Positions 1 to 8,296 are shown, counted from the stretch's first letter. The stretch is DNA of 61,763 nt from Gallionellaceae bacterium (GCA_003445795.1 DMCN01000066.1:23294-85056), one strand, 5' to 3'. Notes: generated by a model not told the origin, from the letters alone. Program-made: numbers and translations.

Positions 1-400
1 CGCACAGGGGAAGGAAAGTCAAAATCCAAAACCTCGGTGTGGGCACTTTGTGCCCACACCACCAAATAAATTTAGGAGGAATGCAAATGGTTAATAAGCA
101 TTTAGCAAAAGCCATCATTGATATTGCCGTCTTCTTAGAGTTCTCAAATGCGAACACATTGAATCCTGACGCTGCTGTTGCAGCCATGGAGCAGTTAGCA
201 AATGAATTGCAGCAAATGCCAACTGACGTTAAACAAAGTCTTATCCATCATTTTCAGGAGCTCGCGAACGAATATGGAGACAAGGCCAGATTCGTTGCAA
301 GCTTGGCAGATACATTCGACATCAATTGAATAGCCAAGTAGGGTGGGCACGAAGTGCTCACCCTGTGGTTTTAGGTTTTGACTTTCCCTCCCCTGTGCGC
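1..400. repeat. Inverted-repeat/hairpin cassette around a small gene
   Basis: Arms at 1..33 and 368..400 are inverted copies of each other (about 30 of 33 positions agree). Just inside them are two hairpins: 36..46 pairs perfectly with 50..60, and 341..350 pairs with 354..363 with one G-T wobble. Both hairpins share the core GTGGGCAC/GTGC(C/T)CAC. The only gene in the cassette is at 87..329. The window begins at the left arm, so the repeat may continue outside it. It could be a non-autonomous mobile cassette, or a gene that has collected host palindromic repeats on both sides. The sequence alone does not decide. Confidence 0.7.
87..329 (+). CDS. Small helical hypothetical protein (80 aa)
   Basis: I do not recognise this protein. 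It begins MVNKHLAKAIIDIAVFLEF and is predicted to be mostly helical and acidic, with no membrane segment, cysteine cluster or signal peptide. The ATG at 87 was chosen because AGGAGGA at 74..80 lies 6 bases before it; an in-frame ATG at 81 directly abuts that ribosome site and is unlikely. It is the only gene between the inverted repeats at 1..33 and 368..400. Size, composition and setting would suit a small accessory protein such as an immunity or antitoxin protein, but nothing in the sequence proves that. Confidence 0.6.
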   Translation: MVNKHLAKAIIDIAVFLEFSNANTLNPDAAVAAMEQLANELQQMPTDVKQSLIHHFQELANEYGDKARFVASLADTFDIN

Positions 401-402
401 CG

Positions 403-525
403 CCTCGATATTTCACAAACAAGCGGAGGTTTAGGCGAGCACTGTTCGAGCTCCGCGGTGGGGCACGTTTTGTGTGCCCCGCTAGGGCGAGTTGCGCAGC
501 CCCGCTTGTTTGTGAAATATCGAGG
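403..525. repeat. 24-bp perfect inverted repeat with internal hairpin
   Basis: The 24 bases at 403..426 are the exact reverse complement of 502..525. Between them is a second hairpin, GGGGCAC at 460..466 with GTGCCCC at 474..480. No credible gene lies here; the open frame crossing it has no ribosome site and reads through palindromes. The folded RNA or cruciform would span about 120 nt. It resembles a dispersed palindromic repeat or a transposable-element remnant and lies 24 bp from the prophage end. Confidence 0.75.
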
Positions 526-548
526 GAACCCCGCAGGGGCGGCGCACC

Positions 549-554
549 GGGGGC
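549..554. repeat. Left copy of the 6-bp target-site duplication
   Basis: GGGGGC directly precedes the TG that starts the prophage, and the same six bases follow the CA at the other end (40411..40416). Mu-type transposition makes 5-6 bp duplications, so this is the expected footprint of insertion. Confidence 0.85.
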
Positions 555-646
555 TGAACCGGAGTGAGATAAATACAGGGGGAAAACTGAGATAAATATG
601 GGATGAGGTGAAAAGAAACGGGACTAAGTGGGATGAGATATAAAAA
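555..646. promoter_or_regulatory. Prophage left end with putative transposase-binding sites
   Basis: TGAGATAAATA occurs at 565..575 and 588..598, with weaker relatives at 604..614 (TGAGGTGAAAA) and 634..643 (TGAGATATAA). Mu-type transposases bind several sites at each end, and these are the repeated motifs here. The block lies between the TG terminus and the last gene of the minus-strand late operon. Assignment as transposase sites is inference from position and repetition. Confidence 0.65.
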
Positions 647-685
647 TAACTTTAAGCTGGTAAAACAAAAAACGAGCAGAAAAAT

Positions 686-1222
686 TTAAGATCCATCAAC
701 TGCATTTTGGAGGGCGATACGAAGAACGCCAAGAATATCCTGGCTCAACTCTTCGGGCAGACCGCGCTCAGGATCAGGGAAATAAGACCGCGCAGGGATA
801 TCGCCCCACAGATGCGGGAACTCGGCCTTGGTCCCGCCGAAATGCTGCATGGCGGCTTGCACGGCAATTGATGTAACGCTGACACTTTCGCCCAGTACGG
901 TAGAGTGAAACTGGGTGGACAGGGTCTTTGAATCGCCGATTAGAGGCTTCTTACCTGCCAGCACCAATTCACCCCGAGCGGATACATTTCCCTTCTTTGT
1001 GAAGTTCTTTTGGCTGCCATGCAGCACATTGCGCAACGTGGCGTCTGCGTTCGGTTCCCAAGGGGTGCCGTAAGGGTCGGCGCTCTCAACGAAGCGCTGC
1101 TTGGTGAACTCCGTCGCCACCTCACCGATACCCATCAACACGCCGCTGGGGTCTTCGCCCAGGGAGATCAGGCGGTTGAATGCCTCGACCGCGTTGGATT
1201 CGGTTATTTCAAAATTGAACAT
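686..1222 (-). CDS. Phage virion morphogenesis protein, Mu gpG type
   Basis: This 178-aa protein matches the phage virion morphogenesis (tail completion) family typified by Mu gpG. Visible signs are the helical N-terminus, the stretch TPWEPNADATLRN, the centre with LVLAGKKPLIGDS, and the end with the typical MQHFGGTKAEFPHLWGDIPARSY followed by a helix. Family members help complete head or tail joining. It is the last gene of the minus-strand late operon, 87 bp after the MuF gene and 131 bp from the prophage end. Confidence 0.85.
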   Translation of the reverse strand: MFNFEITESNAVEAFNRLISLGEDPSGVLMGIGEVATEFTKQRFVESADPYGTPWEPNADATLRNVLHGSQKNFTKKGNVSARGELVLAGKKPLIGDSKTLSTQFHSTVLGESVSVTSIAVQAAMQHFGGTKAEFPHLWGDIPARSYFPDPERGLPEELSQDILGVLRIALQNAVDGS

Positions 1223-1309
1223 ATGGTGCTATCCTTCACCCATAGGCGGTTACGTTTCGGACGTTCTAGGCTGGAGGGTGCGCAAGCACAACATCAGTCC
1301 CCGCCTGCT

Positions 1310-2500
1310 TCACATCAGTTTGATCACCAGCGACCACAGCGCCAGCGCGCGGTTGTTCTTCCCCGGCCTCACCTCAAACACACAGCGATACACCTCATCC
1401 CCGATCCGTTTCCACACAATAATCATTGGTTGCCCGTGCACCGATGACTTGTCGCTCATCTCCAGCCGATCATATTCGGCAAGTACCTGCCAAACATGTA
1501 TGTAATCATCAGGAGCAGATGGACGCTGGTCTCCTCCATCATGCCCGTGGCTGGTCTCGATGTGGCGTGGTGCTTCGGCGGGCAATAAAACCATGTAGCC
1601 CTTGGTATCGATCTGCGTTATCTCCTGCAACCGGTCGTAATTCTCGACGAAACCCAGCCACAGCGGATCGGTGCGTGAATGGTCAGCCATTACCTCACCA
1701 GCGAATGAGGAAGCGCCCTGTGATGCATTGATGTAACGGTTCACGTCGCGCGTCAGCGCCTTGGTGATCGCGGATGGATAGGTGATCAGCTTATCCTGGA
1801 TGACTTGGCGCAGTGAGGTATCTATTCCAGCACCCGGTGCGTAGTCGAAACCCTTGTCGATCCCGACCTGCACGCCCGTTTTTGGGTCGATAGCATCCCA
1901 TCCTTCTGGCGGCTGGCCTTTTCCGTTGGCGATGGCCAGCATGTATTTCTCTTTGGTCACCGCTGTCACCCAGCAATGGCAACCCCAGCCGTTGATCGGA
2001 AAGTGTGTTTTCCAGAAAGGATGCGTCCAATGCAGCACCAGGCCGTCCCAGCTTTCATGCAGTGGGCGCGGGTACAGCAGGCCATCCATGTGGTGGTATT
2101 GCCAGTACGGCATCACCTTGAGCAGCTCCGGATTGGTGAGCTGCTTCCAGCGGCCGGCTGAATAGCTAGTCGCCATGTTGGTCTGGTAAATCACCTTGGT
2201 GCGCCAAGCCTCGCCGCCCTTGGTGCCTTCGCCGGTCCATCCGGTCCATCCGTGCTTGGACACGAGCTGCCTGAAATCCTTGCGGAACTGCTCCAGTCCG
2301 GTGCCTTCATTGATCGCCTTATCCACGGCGGCCCGCAGGTCATACAGTAGATCACCACCCTGCGCACCAGCCACGATGAAGGCGCGATCATGCGCTGCGC
2401 GCTCGATGTCGTCCCACGCCTCGGTGGGAAGGTTGAGCTTATTCCGAAAGAAGTCGAGCTGCTCGGCGAAAGTCTGGCGGAAAGGCGGATAATTCGGCAC
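1310..2500 (-). CDS. MuF-type head morphogenesis protein with C-terminal nuclease-like domain
   Basis: The N-terminal part of this 396-aa protein is a Mu gpF/SPP1 gp7-type minor head protein: GTGLEQFRKDFRQLV, then KVIYQTNMATSYSAGRW and WKTHFPINGWGCHCWVTAV. MuF proteins enter the procapsid with the portal and may be ejected with DNA. The last roughly 90 residues contain HIETSHGHDGG and a final strand-rich part with VFEVRPGKNNRALALWSLV. This pattern resembles the phage Barnase-EndoU-ColicinE5-RelE-like (PBECR) nuclease domains known at MuF C-termini. Its gene starts 2 bp after the portal gene. MuF identity is strong; nuclease activity is inferred. Confidence 0.85.
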   Translation of the reverse strand: MPNYPPFRQTFAEQLDFFRNKLNLPTEAWDDIERAAHDRAFIVAGAQGGDLLYDLRAAVDKAINEGTGLEQFRKDFRQLVSKHGWTGWTGEGTKGGEAWRTKVIYQTNMATSYSAGRWKQLTNPELLKVMPYWQYHHMDGLLYPRPLHESWDGLVLHWTHPFWKTHFPINGWGCHCWVTAVTKEKYMLAIANGKGQPPEGWDAIDPKTGVQVGIDKGFDYAPGAGIDTSLRQVIQDKLITYPSAITKALTRDVNRYINASQGASSFAGEVMADHSRTDPLWLGFVENYDRLQEITQIDTKGYMVLLPAEAPRHIETSHGHDGGDQRPSAPDDYIHVWQVLAEYDRLEMSDKSSVHGQPMIIVWKRIGDEVYRCVFEVRPGKNNRALALWSLVIKLM

Positions 2501-2502
2501 GT

Positions 2503-4038
2503 TTACTTACCGTATTGAACGTCCGCCATACCGGCCAGCGCGGCCAACTGAAAACCCTGCGCCATGATCTTGCGCAGATCCTCCAGTGGCAGATCGCCAT
2601 AGGCGGTCAACATCGCCTCCTGCAAGGAGTTCATGCTGTCCGCCTTACCCACCAGGTCATCGACGTGTGCCATCACCGCATCCCAAGCGGCAGCAGATTC
2701 GACGTCAAGATCAACGCCATCCTGAGAAGTGAGAGCAGCTAAATTATTTTTTAGCGCGCCCTTGCTGGGTTCTGGTTTTTCCGCTCCAAGCACCGCCGCG
2801 CCTTCCTCGGCCTGAGGAATACCAGCACGCTCGTGTGCCCACTCAACCGGGATGCGCATACCGATACCGACCAGCTTTGGCAGTGACTCAGCCAGCACGC
2901 CGAGATCCTCGGAGTCATCGAACATAAACTTGAAGCGCGGCAAGCGGCGGCGGTCATCCACACCGCCTTTATTAAGAGCCAGCAGCGGATACACCAGGTC
3001 GCGCGTCAGCGTGCCGCCGAGCTGGATGCCGTCCGACTCCATCAAGTCGTGACGCACTTCGTTGTGCACGTTACCCAGGGCATTGGTGCTGCTTTTACCG
3101 TCAGCCTGGCTGGTGAGCGTGCCGCCGAGGATGGCCTTGCTCTGGCTCTTCTCGCACCACTCAACCATCGCCATGAATGGGCCTTCACTGCCTTTAGCTG
3201 CTTCTTTAAAGTCGATCATCATGCCTTCGGGGATGATGCCGGCAGCATCGTGGCCGATGCTCATTACCGCGCGCAGCAGCGTGGCTTTCTCATCATCGGA
3301 TGCACCGGACTGATAGGTACCGAGTCGCAGCGGCAGGCCGTAGATCTCCAAGAACTCCGCCAGATCACCAACCGAGTAATTCTTGAACAGATACGGCCAC
3401 GACAGCGTGCGGTGCAGGCCGCAGCGCGCGATATAGCCACTCTTGGCCTTGTGCGTGTGGGTGATCCAACCGAACGGTTGCAGCGCTTGTCCATCCAGCG
3501 AATTATCGCGCAGTCGTATCTGCGTGCGCGTCTCGCGGTCAGTCTGGAACCAGCTTTGCGGGCGATGCGTGATCTCCTTCGGCACCCACTCGCTGCCGAG
3601 ACGTTCCCACTCAATCTCCTGGCAACTGAAGCCGTGGCCGATACCGTCCAGTGCATCGAGAATCACATCCTCGAAGTTCGGCACATCCTGCAGCAACTCC
3701 TTGGCGTAACCAGCCAGTTTCTTCTCGGCTGCGCTGGCATCTCGCGGCGGCACGATGTCCCAGTCCACCGTGAGCAGCGCACGCTTGCGCTTGCCCATCT
3801 CGGCGAATATGTGGGTGTCCTTCTCTTCCATATCAATGAACAAATCGTGCTGTGCACGGATGTCGCCTTGCTCGGCATCCCCAAGGATGCGCGCCAGCTT
3901 GAGCGGCGTTAAACCGCGCGATGGATGGCTGGCGAATTCACGGTGCAACTGCGCCAGCTTCGAGGTTTGCGGCTCGACCAGCTCCGCGCGCTTGATCGGG
4001 TTGCCCGATGCGTCCAGTATTGTTGATGTGGTTACCAT
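2503..4038 (-). CDS. Portal protein, Mu gp29 type (DUF935)
   Basis: This 511-aa protein has the usual length and composition of the DUF935 portal family. Recognisable parts are SHPSRGLTPLKLARILGDAE near residue 40, DIFVDMEEKDTHIFAEMGKRK-like sequence near 65-85, HRPQSWFQTDRE near 180, and LLALNKGG near 350. Portals form the dodecameric ring at the capsid vertex through which DNA is packaged. It overlaps the terminase gene upstream by 7 bp and is followed closely by MuF, the conserved Mu order (27, 28, 29, 30). Confidence 0.93.
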   Translation of the reverse strand: MVTTSTILDASGNPIKRAELVEPQTSKLAQLHREFASHPSRGLTPLKLARILGDAEQGDIRAQHDLFIDMEEKDTHIFAEMGKRKRALLTVDWDIVPPRDASAAEKKLAGYAKELLQDVPNFEDVILDALDGIGHGFSCQEIEWERLGSEWVPKEITHRPQSWFQTDRETRTQIRLRDNSLDGQALQPFGWITHTHKAKSGYIARCGLHRTLSWPYLFKNYSVGDLAEFLEIYGLPLRLGTYQSGASDDEKATLLRAVMSIGHDAAGIIPEGMMIDFKEAAKGSEGPFMAMVEWCEKSQSKAILGGTLTSQADGKSSTNALGNVHNEVRHDLMESDGIQLGGTLTRDLVYPLLALNKGGVDDRRRLPRFKFMFDDSEDLGVLAESLPKLVGIGMRIPVEWAHERAGIPQAEEGAAVLGAEKPEPSKGALKNNLAALTSQDGVDLDVESAAAWDAVMAHVDDLVGKADSMNSLQEAMLTAYGDLPLEDLRKIMAQGFQLAALAGMADVQYGK

Positions 4039-5567
4039 GCTCTTCTCCCGCTGTAATTGTCATCGGTGCGCTTCGGCACGCTCTGGTATTCGATTGGAGC
4101 CACCTCGCGCTTCATCGCATAGTGTCCAAGGAAGAGGCTGATCGCCGAGTCGCCGTGGCGCTGTAACTGCGGACCGTCTCCCTTTTGGGTCTTCGATTTC
4201 GGAAGTTTTGGCACGCCGTCGATCAGTTTCAGCGCCCGTAGATCATCCCGAACCTGAACATCCTTGGGGATATCGTCCAGTGTTCCGTCCTGCAGGGCAG
4301 CCTTGAAGCGCGGCATGTTCGCCAGGTAGAACGAATCGCTCAGCATCACCTGCTCGATGCGTGCCTGGCCGAATTTCTGTGCAGCACGTTCCGCCAGGTA
4401 TTGACCGTTTCCGCGGGCATCAAAAGCAGCCGATCTGAAGCGCGGCAGACGGCTGAGAATGTAGAAAACGATCTGTTCCTGCTGGGTAAACGGACAATTT
4501 GCCAGCTCGATCTGCCCGCGCACGCGGATGGTCAGATCGCGGCCTTCTTCCATGATGTCAAAGGTGGTCAAGTCGCCAGAGCGCGCGAAATCCTCGCCAA
4601 AGCCGTGCGCCAGATCGATATTGAGCGCATCCAGCACCGGTTTCAGGTGTTCTTCGCACCAAGCCGCCACCTCGGCATAGCGCTCGCCGTCCGGCAGGTA
4701 GGCAAACTCCGATGTCCACTTGCCGCGCACCAGCGGCGTATCCGGGTTCATGCGCGCCTCGATCAGGCCCATCGTCAGGTAAGCACCGCCCGATTGAGAC
4801 GGCACCACGTCCAGCTCTTCTGCTGCGTCGTCGCCATAGAACGCATAAGCATCGGCCACCCAGGCCGCTTCGCCTTCTGCGGTCCAGTCGATACCGCGCC
4901 GCAGGCACACACGCTGATACAGCCCTTGCTCGACCGCCTCGCGGAAGGTGATGCGGTGCACGCTGCCCTTGCGCTTGCCGGCGCGCACTTCCTGGATGAG
5001 TTCGTTGAACGGGTTGTCCTGGCCGTCGTGGGTCGAGAAGATGCGCACCTTGTCGCCCCACAGCAGCATAGCCATCGCTGCCTTTAGCAGCGCGGCCAGA
5101 TCGTTGTGGAACGCGGCCTCGTCGATAACAATCACGCCCTGCTTGCCGCGCAGGTTGGTGGGGCGAGAGCTGAGCGCCACGATGCGGCGGCCGGTGGCAG
5201 GGAAGTCGATCTTGTAGGTTTTAATCTCCTTGTCGCCGTCGACGAAGATGCCTTCCTCGATCTCCGAGGCGGCATAGTCGAAGGCGCGCGCCCACATGGC
5301 GCATGCCTCGATGTATTCCAGCGCCATGTCCTGCGTGGGACCTATGTAGAACACGTTGGAGCTGAGCTCTTCCCGTGCCGCGATCAGCACGTCGTCGGCA
5401 GCCTCGCCCCATGTCCAGCCGACGCGGCGCGACTTCTCGCCGATCTTCAGCGGGCTGTCGTCGGCGATCCATCGCTGCTGATAGGGCAATAAAGCGGGAG
5501 GCGGCGCGTCCTTGCGCGCCGCATCACTGGGGAGACCGACCGGAACGGTTTTAACTGGGGATGCCAA
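4032..5567 (-). CDS. Terminase large subunit, Mu gp28 type
   Basis: This 511-aa protein is a DNA-packaging motor ATPase with nuclease. The ATPase part has KSRRVGWTWGEAADD in place of a classical P-loop, as is usual for the gp28 family, and a clear Walker B, VIVIDEAAFHNDLAALL, near residue 145. A later acidic stretch, DLAHGFGEDFARSGDLT, belongs to the nuclease fold. It overlaps the gp27-like gene by 17 bp and the portal gene by 7 bp, suggesting translational coupling in the packaging cluster. Confidence 0.93.
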   Translation of the reverse strand: MASPVKTVPVGLPSDAARKDAPPPALLPYQQRWIADDSPLKIGEKSRRVGWTWGEAADDVLIAAREELSSNVFYIGPTQDMALEYIEACAMWARAFDYAASEIEEGIFVDGDKEIKTYKIDFPATGRRIVALSSRPTNLRGKQGVIVIDEAAFHNDLAALLKAAMAMLLWGDKVRIFSTHDGQDNPFNELIQEVRAGKRKGSVHRITFREAVEQGLYQRVCLRRGIDWTAEGEAAWVADAYAFYGDDAAEELDVVPSQSGGAYLTMGLIEARMNPDTPLVRGKWTSEFAYLPDGERYAEVAAWCEEHLKPVLDALNIDLAHGFGEDFARSGDLTTFDIMEEGRDLTIRVRGQIELANCPFTQQEQIVFYILSRLPRFRSAAFDARGNGQYLAERAAQKFGQARIEQVMLSDSFYLANMPRFKAALQDGTLDDIPKDVQVRDDLRALKLIDGVPKLPKSKTQKGDGPQLQRHGDSAISLFLGHYAMKREVAPIEYQSVPKRTDDNYSGRRAW

Positions 5568-6063
5568 GGATCCGGCTCCTGATCTCTTTGACCGCCGAGG
5601 CGGACAGGCCGCCCTTCTTGGCGATCTTCTCGACGGCAGATGCCGCCGACTCAGCCTTGGCGCGCACCTCTGTGGCCCATTGTTTCTGCTTCACCGTAGC
5701 GTTGGAAAGGCGTGCGACCATGAGGCCGATCTCCTTCATCGGTGCGCCTTCTTCCATTTTTAGTAAAGTCTCGAACGCCTTTTGCTGCACTAGGCGGATC
5801 AAGGCATCGTTCATCGAGCCTTCATCGTCCGGTACCGATTCTGATATCGCCTTGGCCTGCTCGGTGGCCAGCTTGAGCGCACGCATGCGCTGCTCGAACT
5901 CTTGCCCGTAGCGGTTGATGCTGGACTTGCCGATCACAAAGCCGCGCCCGGCCAGCTCCTGCTCCAGCAGTTCGTACCCCGAGAAATTGCCTTGCACCAG
6001 CGCGCGGTCAAGCCACGCCTTAACCTCGGTCGGTAGTTGCTTGATCTTGGAACGTGGTGGCAT
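5551..6063 (-). CDS. Putative terminase small subunit, Mu gp27 type (DUF3486)
   Basis: The 170-aa protein opens with MPPRSKIKQLPTEVKAWLDR, followed by GFVIGKSSINRYGQEFEQR, the signature of the DUF3486 family (Mu gp27). The N-terminal half is a helix-turn-helix that would recognise phage DNA for packaging, and the C-terminal half is long helix with KIAKKGGLSASAVKEIRSR. It lies just before the large terminase gene. The small-terminase role follows from family and position. Confidence 0.88.
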   Translation of the reverse strand: MPPRSKIKQLPTEVKAWLDRALVQGNFSGYELLEQELAGRGFVIGKSSINRYGQEFEQRMRALKLATEQAKAISESVPDDEGSMNDALIRLVQQKAFETLLKMEEGAPMKEIGLMVARLSNATVKQKQWATEVRAKAESAASAVEKIAKKGGLSASAVKEIRSRILGIPS

Positions 6064-6064
6064 A

Positions 6065-6376
6065 TCAGCCGCCCCAGTATTTCTTCGGGCGTGCGATGCC
6101 CGGATCGCACTCGACCGTATATTCAGCCAAATCCGTTCCGTAACGCGTCAGGTCGGCGAACCAGCGACCTGACGGTTGCTTATCCAGCAACACCAGCTCG
6201 CGGTCGGAGAGATAGTCCAGCACGCGCCGCACTTCGAGCGCTGTGGCATCTGGAAACATGCCCTGCACGGTGGCCAGGATCAATTCCTCGTATGCACCGA
6301 CTGGGCTAGCGTTGTACAACGTCAGGATAACGAGCCAGCGCATGGTCTCGCGGCGGACTTTTTCTTGGTCAATCAT
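6065..6376 (-). CDS. Conserved Mu-like phage protein (103 aa), winged-helix-like
   Basis: The ATG at 6376 is chosen because AGGGGG precedes it at suitable spacing and it overlaps the end of the upstream gene; a longer frame starting at 6427 lacks this. The protein begins MIDQEKVRRETMRWLVILTL and continues with EVRRVLDYLSDRELVLL, which reads like a winged helix. Its position between the DUF2730-like and gp27-like genes matches Mu gp26. The function is not known. Confidence 0.75.
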   Translation of the reverse strand: MIDQEKVRRETMRWLVILTLYNASPVGAYEELILATVQGMFPDATALEVRRVLDYLSDRELVLLDKQPSGRWFADLTRYGTDLAEYTVECDPGIARPKKYWGG

Positions 6377-6728
6377 TTTTTCTTGCCCCCTGTATTTGAA
6401 CCACCTCAAGTTTGCTGTACAGCGCATCCAGCTTGGATTCGATCACCGTCTGCCCACGTATGTAGTCTTCGCGCCTGACATACAGCACCGGCAAGCTGAT
6501 TTGGAAGGCTGAAAAATCCTTTTCAAACTGGCGCAGTTGTTCGGCCACTTTGATGTCTTCGGCCGCGCGCTTGGTCAGATCGGAGTTGATCGATGTAAAA
6601 CGCTGGTCCAGCAGCGCCTTGAACTGTTTCACCAGAATCGTCCCGAATGCCCACACCACCAAGGCAAAGGCCACAATGCACGATGCAATGCCGGTGATCA
6701 GTTGCCACAATTCAATCTGCACTTGCAT
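6369..6728 (-). CDS. DUF2730-like membrane-anchored coiled-coil protein (119 aa)
   Basis: One N-terminal membrane segment, roughly residues 8-30 (LITGIASCIVAFALVVWAFG), is followed by a long helix likely to form a coiled coil. Size, topology and place directly before the gp26/gp27-like genes match Mu gp25 (DUF2730). It overlaps the zinc-finger gene upstream by 17 bp. The role in the phage cycle is not established; a link to lysis or membrane docking would be a guess. Confidence 0.7.
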   Translation of the reverse strand: MQVQIELWQLITGIASCIVAFALVVWAFGTILVKQFKALLDQRFTSINSDLTKRAAEDIKVAEQLRQFEKDFSAFQISLPVLYVRREDYIRGQTVIESKLDALYSKLEVVQIQGARKND

Positions 6729-6951
6729 ATCTGCCTTTCAATTTCTTCAATCGTTCATTCCGTTCCTGGCACTCCGCGCAGAACTGCACACCAGGGATAG
6801 CCTCGCGCCGCTTTTCCGGTATCGGCTCCCCGCAATGCGGATCCGTGCAAAACTCTGCCGATGCAACTGTGGGTGTGGGCATGATTGCCTGCTTCTGGCG
6901 GGCCTCCCACTCGTCCGCCTCGATTTCCTGTGCTCTATCTGCTGGTCTCAC
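6712..6951 (-). CDS. TraR/DksA-type C4 zinc-finger protein
   Basis: The 79-aa protein has four cysteines in two pairs, CTDPHC near residue 35 and CAEC near residue 58, on either side of a short basic stretch, as in TraR/DksA zinc fingers. A helix of about 25 residues precedes them. TraR-like proteins bind in the RNA polymerase secondary channel and change promoter choice, and they are frequent in Mu-like late operons. It lies 9 bp after the preceding gene. Confidence 0.82.
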   Translation of the reverse strand: MRPADRAQEIEADEWEARQKQAIMPTPTVASAEFCTDPHCGEPIPEKRREAIPGVQFCAECQERNERLKKLKGRYASAD

Positions 6952-6960
6952 TGTGGATCC

Positions 6961-7245
6961 TTAAAGGTTGCTCGGTGACACAGACAGTTCGCCCTGGCAC
7001 GCGCCCTGATAAGGCGCATCCGTCTCCCAGCGATACTTCCAGGTGCCCTTCTCGGTCAGCGCCACATCGCACTGGAACGAGCCGACACCCAGCCGGGTTA
7101 CGGTGCCGGGGTAGGTGTAATTCGTGGTGACACCGGCGGGTGTCTTTACCTTCAGCGTCGCCGTGGCGGGGTCGGCAGCCGCGCCCGCCATATCCTTCAC
7201 CTGCATCGATATGCGCCCCATCTCGCCTACCAGCCAATTAGCCAT
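6961..7245 (-). CDS. Beta-rich hypothetical phage protein (94 aa)
   Basis: The sequence looks like a single small beta-sandwich: KVKTPAGVTTNYTYPGTVTR, then FQCDVALTEKGTWKYRWETD. That is similar to Ig-like or adaptor proteins in phage virions. It overlaps the Ala-rich repeat gene by 8 bp and precedes the zinc-finger gene. The family is not identified; a structural role is inferred from fold type and operon. Confidence 0.7.
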   Translation of the reverse strand: MANWLVGEMGRISMQVKDMAGAAADPATATLKVKTPAGVTTNYTYPGTVTRLGVGSFQCDVALTEKGTWKYRWETDAPYQGACQGELSVSPSNL

Positions 7246-8293
7246 GCGCCACCTCCGCAGTCAGGCTTGCCACACGGCTGAGTGAATCGCTCAACGTCCA
7301 CAAGCGCAGCGCCTGCGCGCTGTGGCTGCTTGTGCGGCCCACAGACGGCGTGATCGAGGCGAGTCGTGCAATGCCAGCCGACAGGGCCGCGATGCGCGCC
7401 ACAGCCCCGCTGAGGCGCACCGGGTGCATCAGCATGAAGACGGTCAGGCTGCCGCTGGCCAGCGCCTGCGCCAGGGCATCGGCGCTCAGCGCGATGCGGG
7501 CCGTCAGCTCACCGGCGGCACCAACCAATGCGGCGGCTGGGCCAGTCAAGTGGATCTGCGTGGTGAGGATCGCGGCGGCGCTGGCCTGCGCTTGCGCAGC
7601 GCCTTCCAGTTGCGCGGCAGGGCCGGTGAAAGCGCCGCTGGCGCTGGCTTGGGCCGATGCATCGCCCGCCAGCGGGATAGCGCTGGTCAGCCCGGCAGCG
7701 GCCACGGCCTGCGCCAGCGCACCGCCGCCCAGCGTTATCTGTGCGGTAAGTTGTCCGTTGACGGTGACCAGCGCGATGGCGGCCCCGGACAGCGAGATCT
7801 GCGCGGACAGGTCGCCCGATGCGCCAACGCTGGCGATAGCTGCGCCGCCGAGCGAGATGCCAGATGTCAGCGCGGCGCTGGCATTGGCTTGTGCGATGGA
7901 ATCGGCATACAGCTTGATGGCAGTAGTGAGAGCGCCGGTGGCCGCAGACACCGCAACAGCGGCACCGGCCAGTTCGGCAGCAGATCCGCCGACCGTCAGA
8001 TCGGCGGCGGCTGTAGCCTGCGCAACCGCATCGGCATTGAGCCTGATCGCAGCATCGAGCGCGCCGGTCGCCGTGGCCAGCGCGACGGCATCGGCGTTGA
8101 GTTGTATTGCAGATGACAGCGCGCCCGTGGCAGCGGCCAGCACTGCGGCATCACCCGCCAACGCGGCAGCGCCCGCAGAGACGGTGAACAGGTCGTCTTC
8201 AAGGACCAAGGCAGAATCGGGCGCATCCCAGGCGAACTCATCGCCTATCCATGCGCCTTCGTCCAGATCGTGCTGAAAGTTATCTCTCTGCAT
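7238..8293 (-). CDS. Alanine-rich protein with about twelve 20-aa tandem repeats
   Basis: This 351-aa protein contains from about residue 35 to 275 a series of 20-residue repeats of the pattern I-x-L-x-x-x-A-x-A-x-A-x-A-x-G-x-L-T-x-x, for example ITLGGGALAQAVAAAGLTSA and IHLTGPAAALVGAAGELTAR. Alternating small residues and regular spacing suggest a repetitive beta structure such as a roll or fibre. A non-repeated C-terminus follows. It sits in the minus-strand late operon between the lysis genes and the packaging genes. The function is unknown; a virion fibre or surface protein is the most likely reading. Confidence 0.8.
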   Translation of the reverse strand: MQRDNFQHDLDEGAWIGDEFAWDAPDSALVLEDDLFTVSAGAAALAGDAAVLAAATGALSSAIQLNADAVALATATGALDAAIRLNADAVAQATAAADLTVGGSAAELAGAAVAVSAATGALTTAIKLYADSIAQANASAALTSGISLGGAAIASVGASGDLSAQISLSGAAIALVTVNGQLTAQITLGGGALAQAVAAAGLTSAIPLAGDASAQASASGAFTGPAAQLEGAAQAQASAAAILTTQIHLTGPAAALVGAAGELTARIALSADALAQALASGSLTVFMLMHPVRLSGAVARIAALSAGIARLASITPSVGRTSSHSAQALRLWTLSDSLSRVASLTAEVAHG

Positions 8294-8296
8294 GGC

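Noticed and set aside
326..595. 89-codon open frame in the left flank
   Set aside because: It runs through both palindromes and across the prophage terminus, and lacks a ribosome site.
565..643. Short repeats at the left end as a CRISPR array
   Set aside because: Units are about 11 bp, imperfect and irregularly spaced, with a counterpart at the other terminus, which fits transposase sites.
7340..8190. Repeated DNA of the Ala-rich gene as a CRISPR or satellite array
   Set aside because: Periodicity is 60 bp in frame with variable codons, explained by the 20-aa protein repeat.
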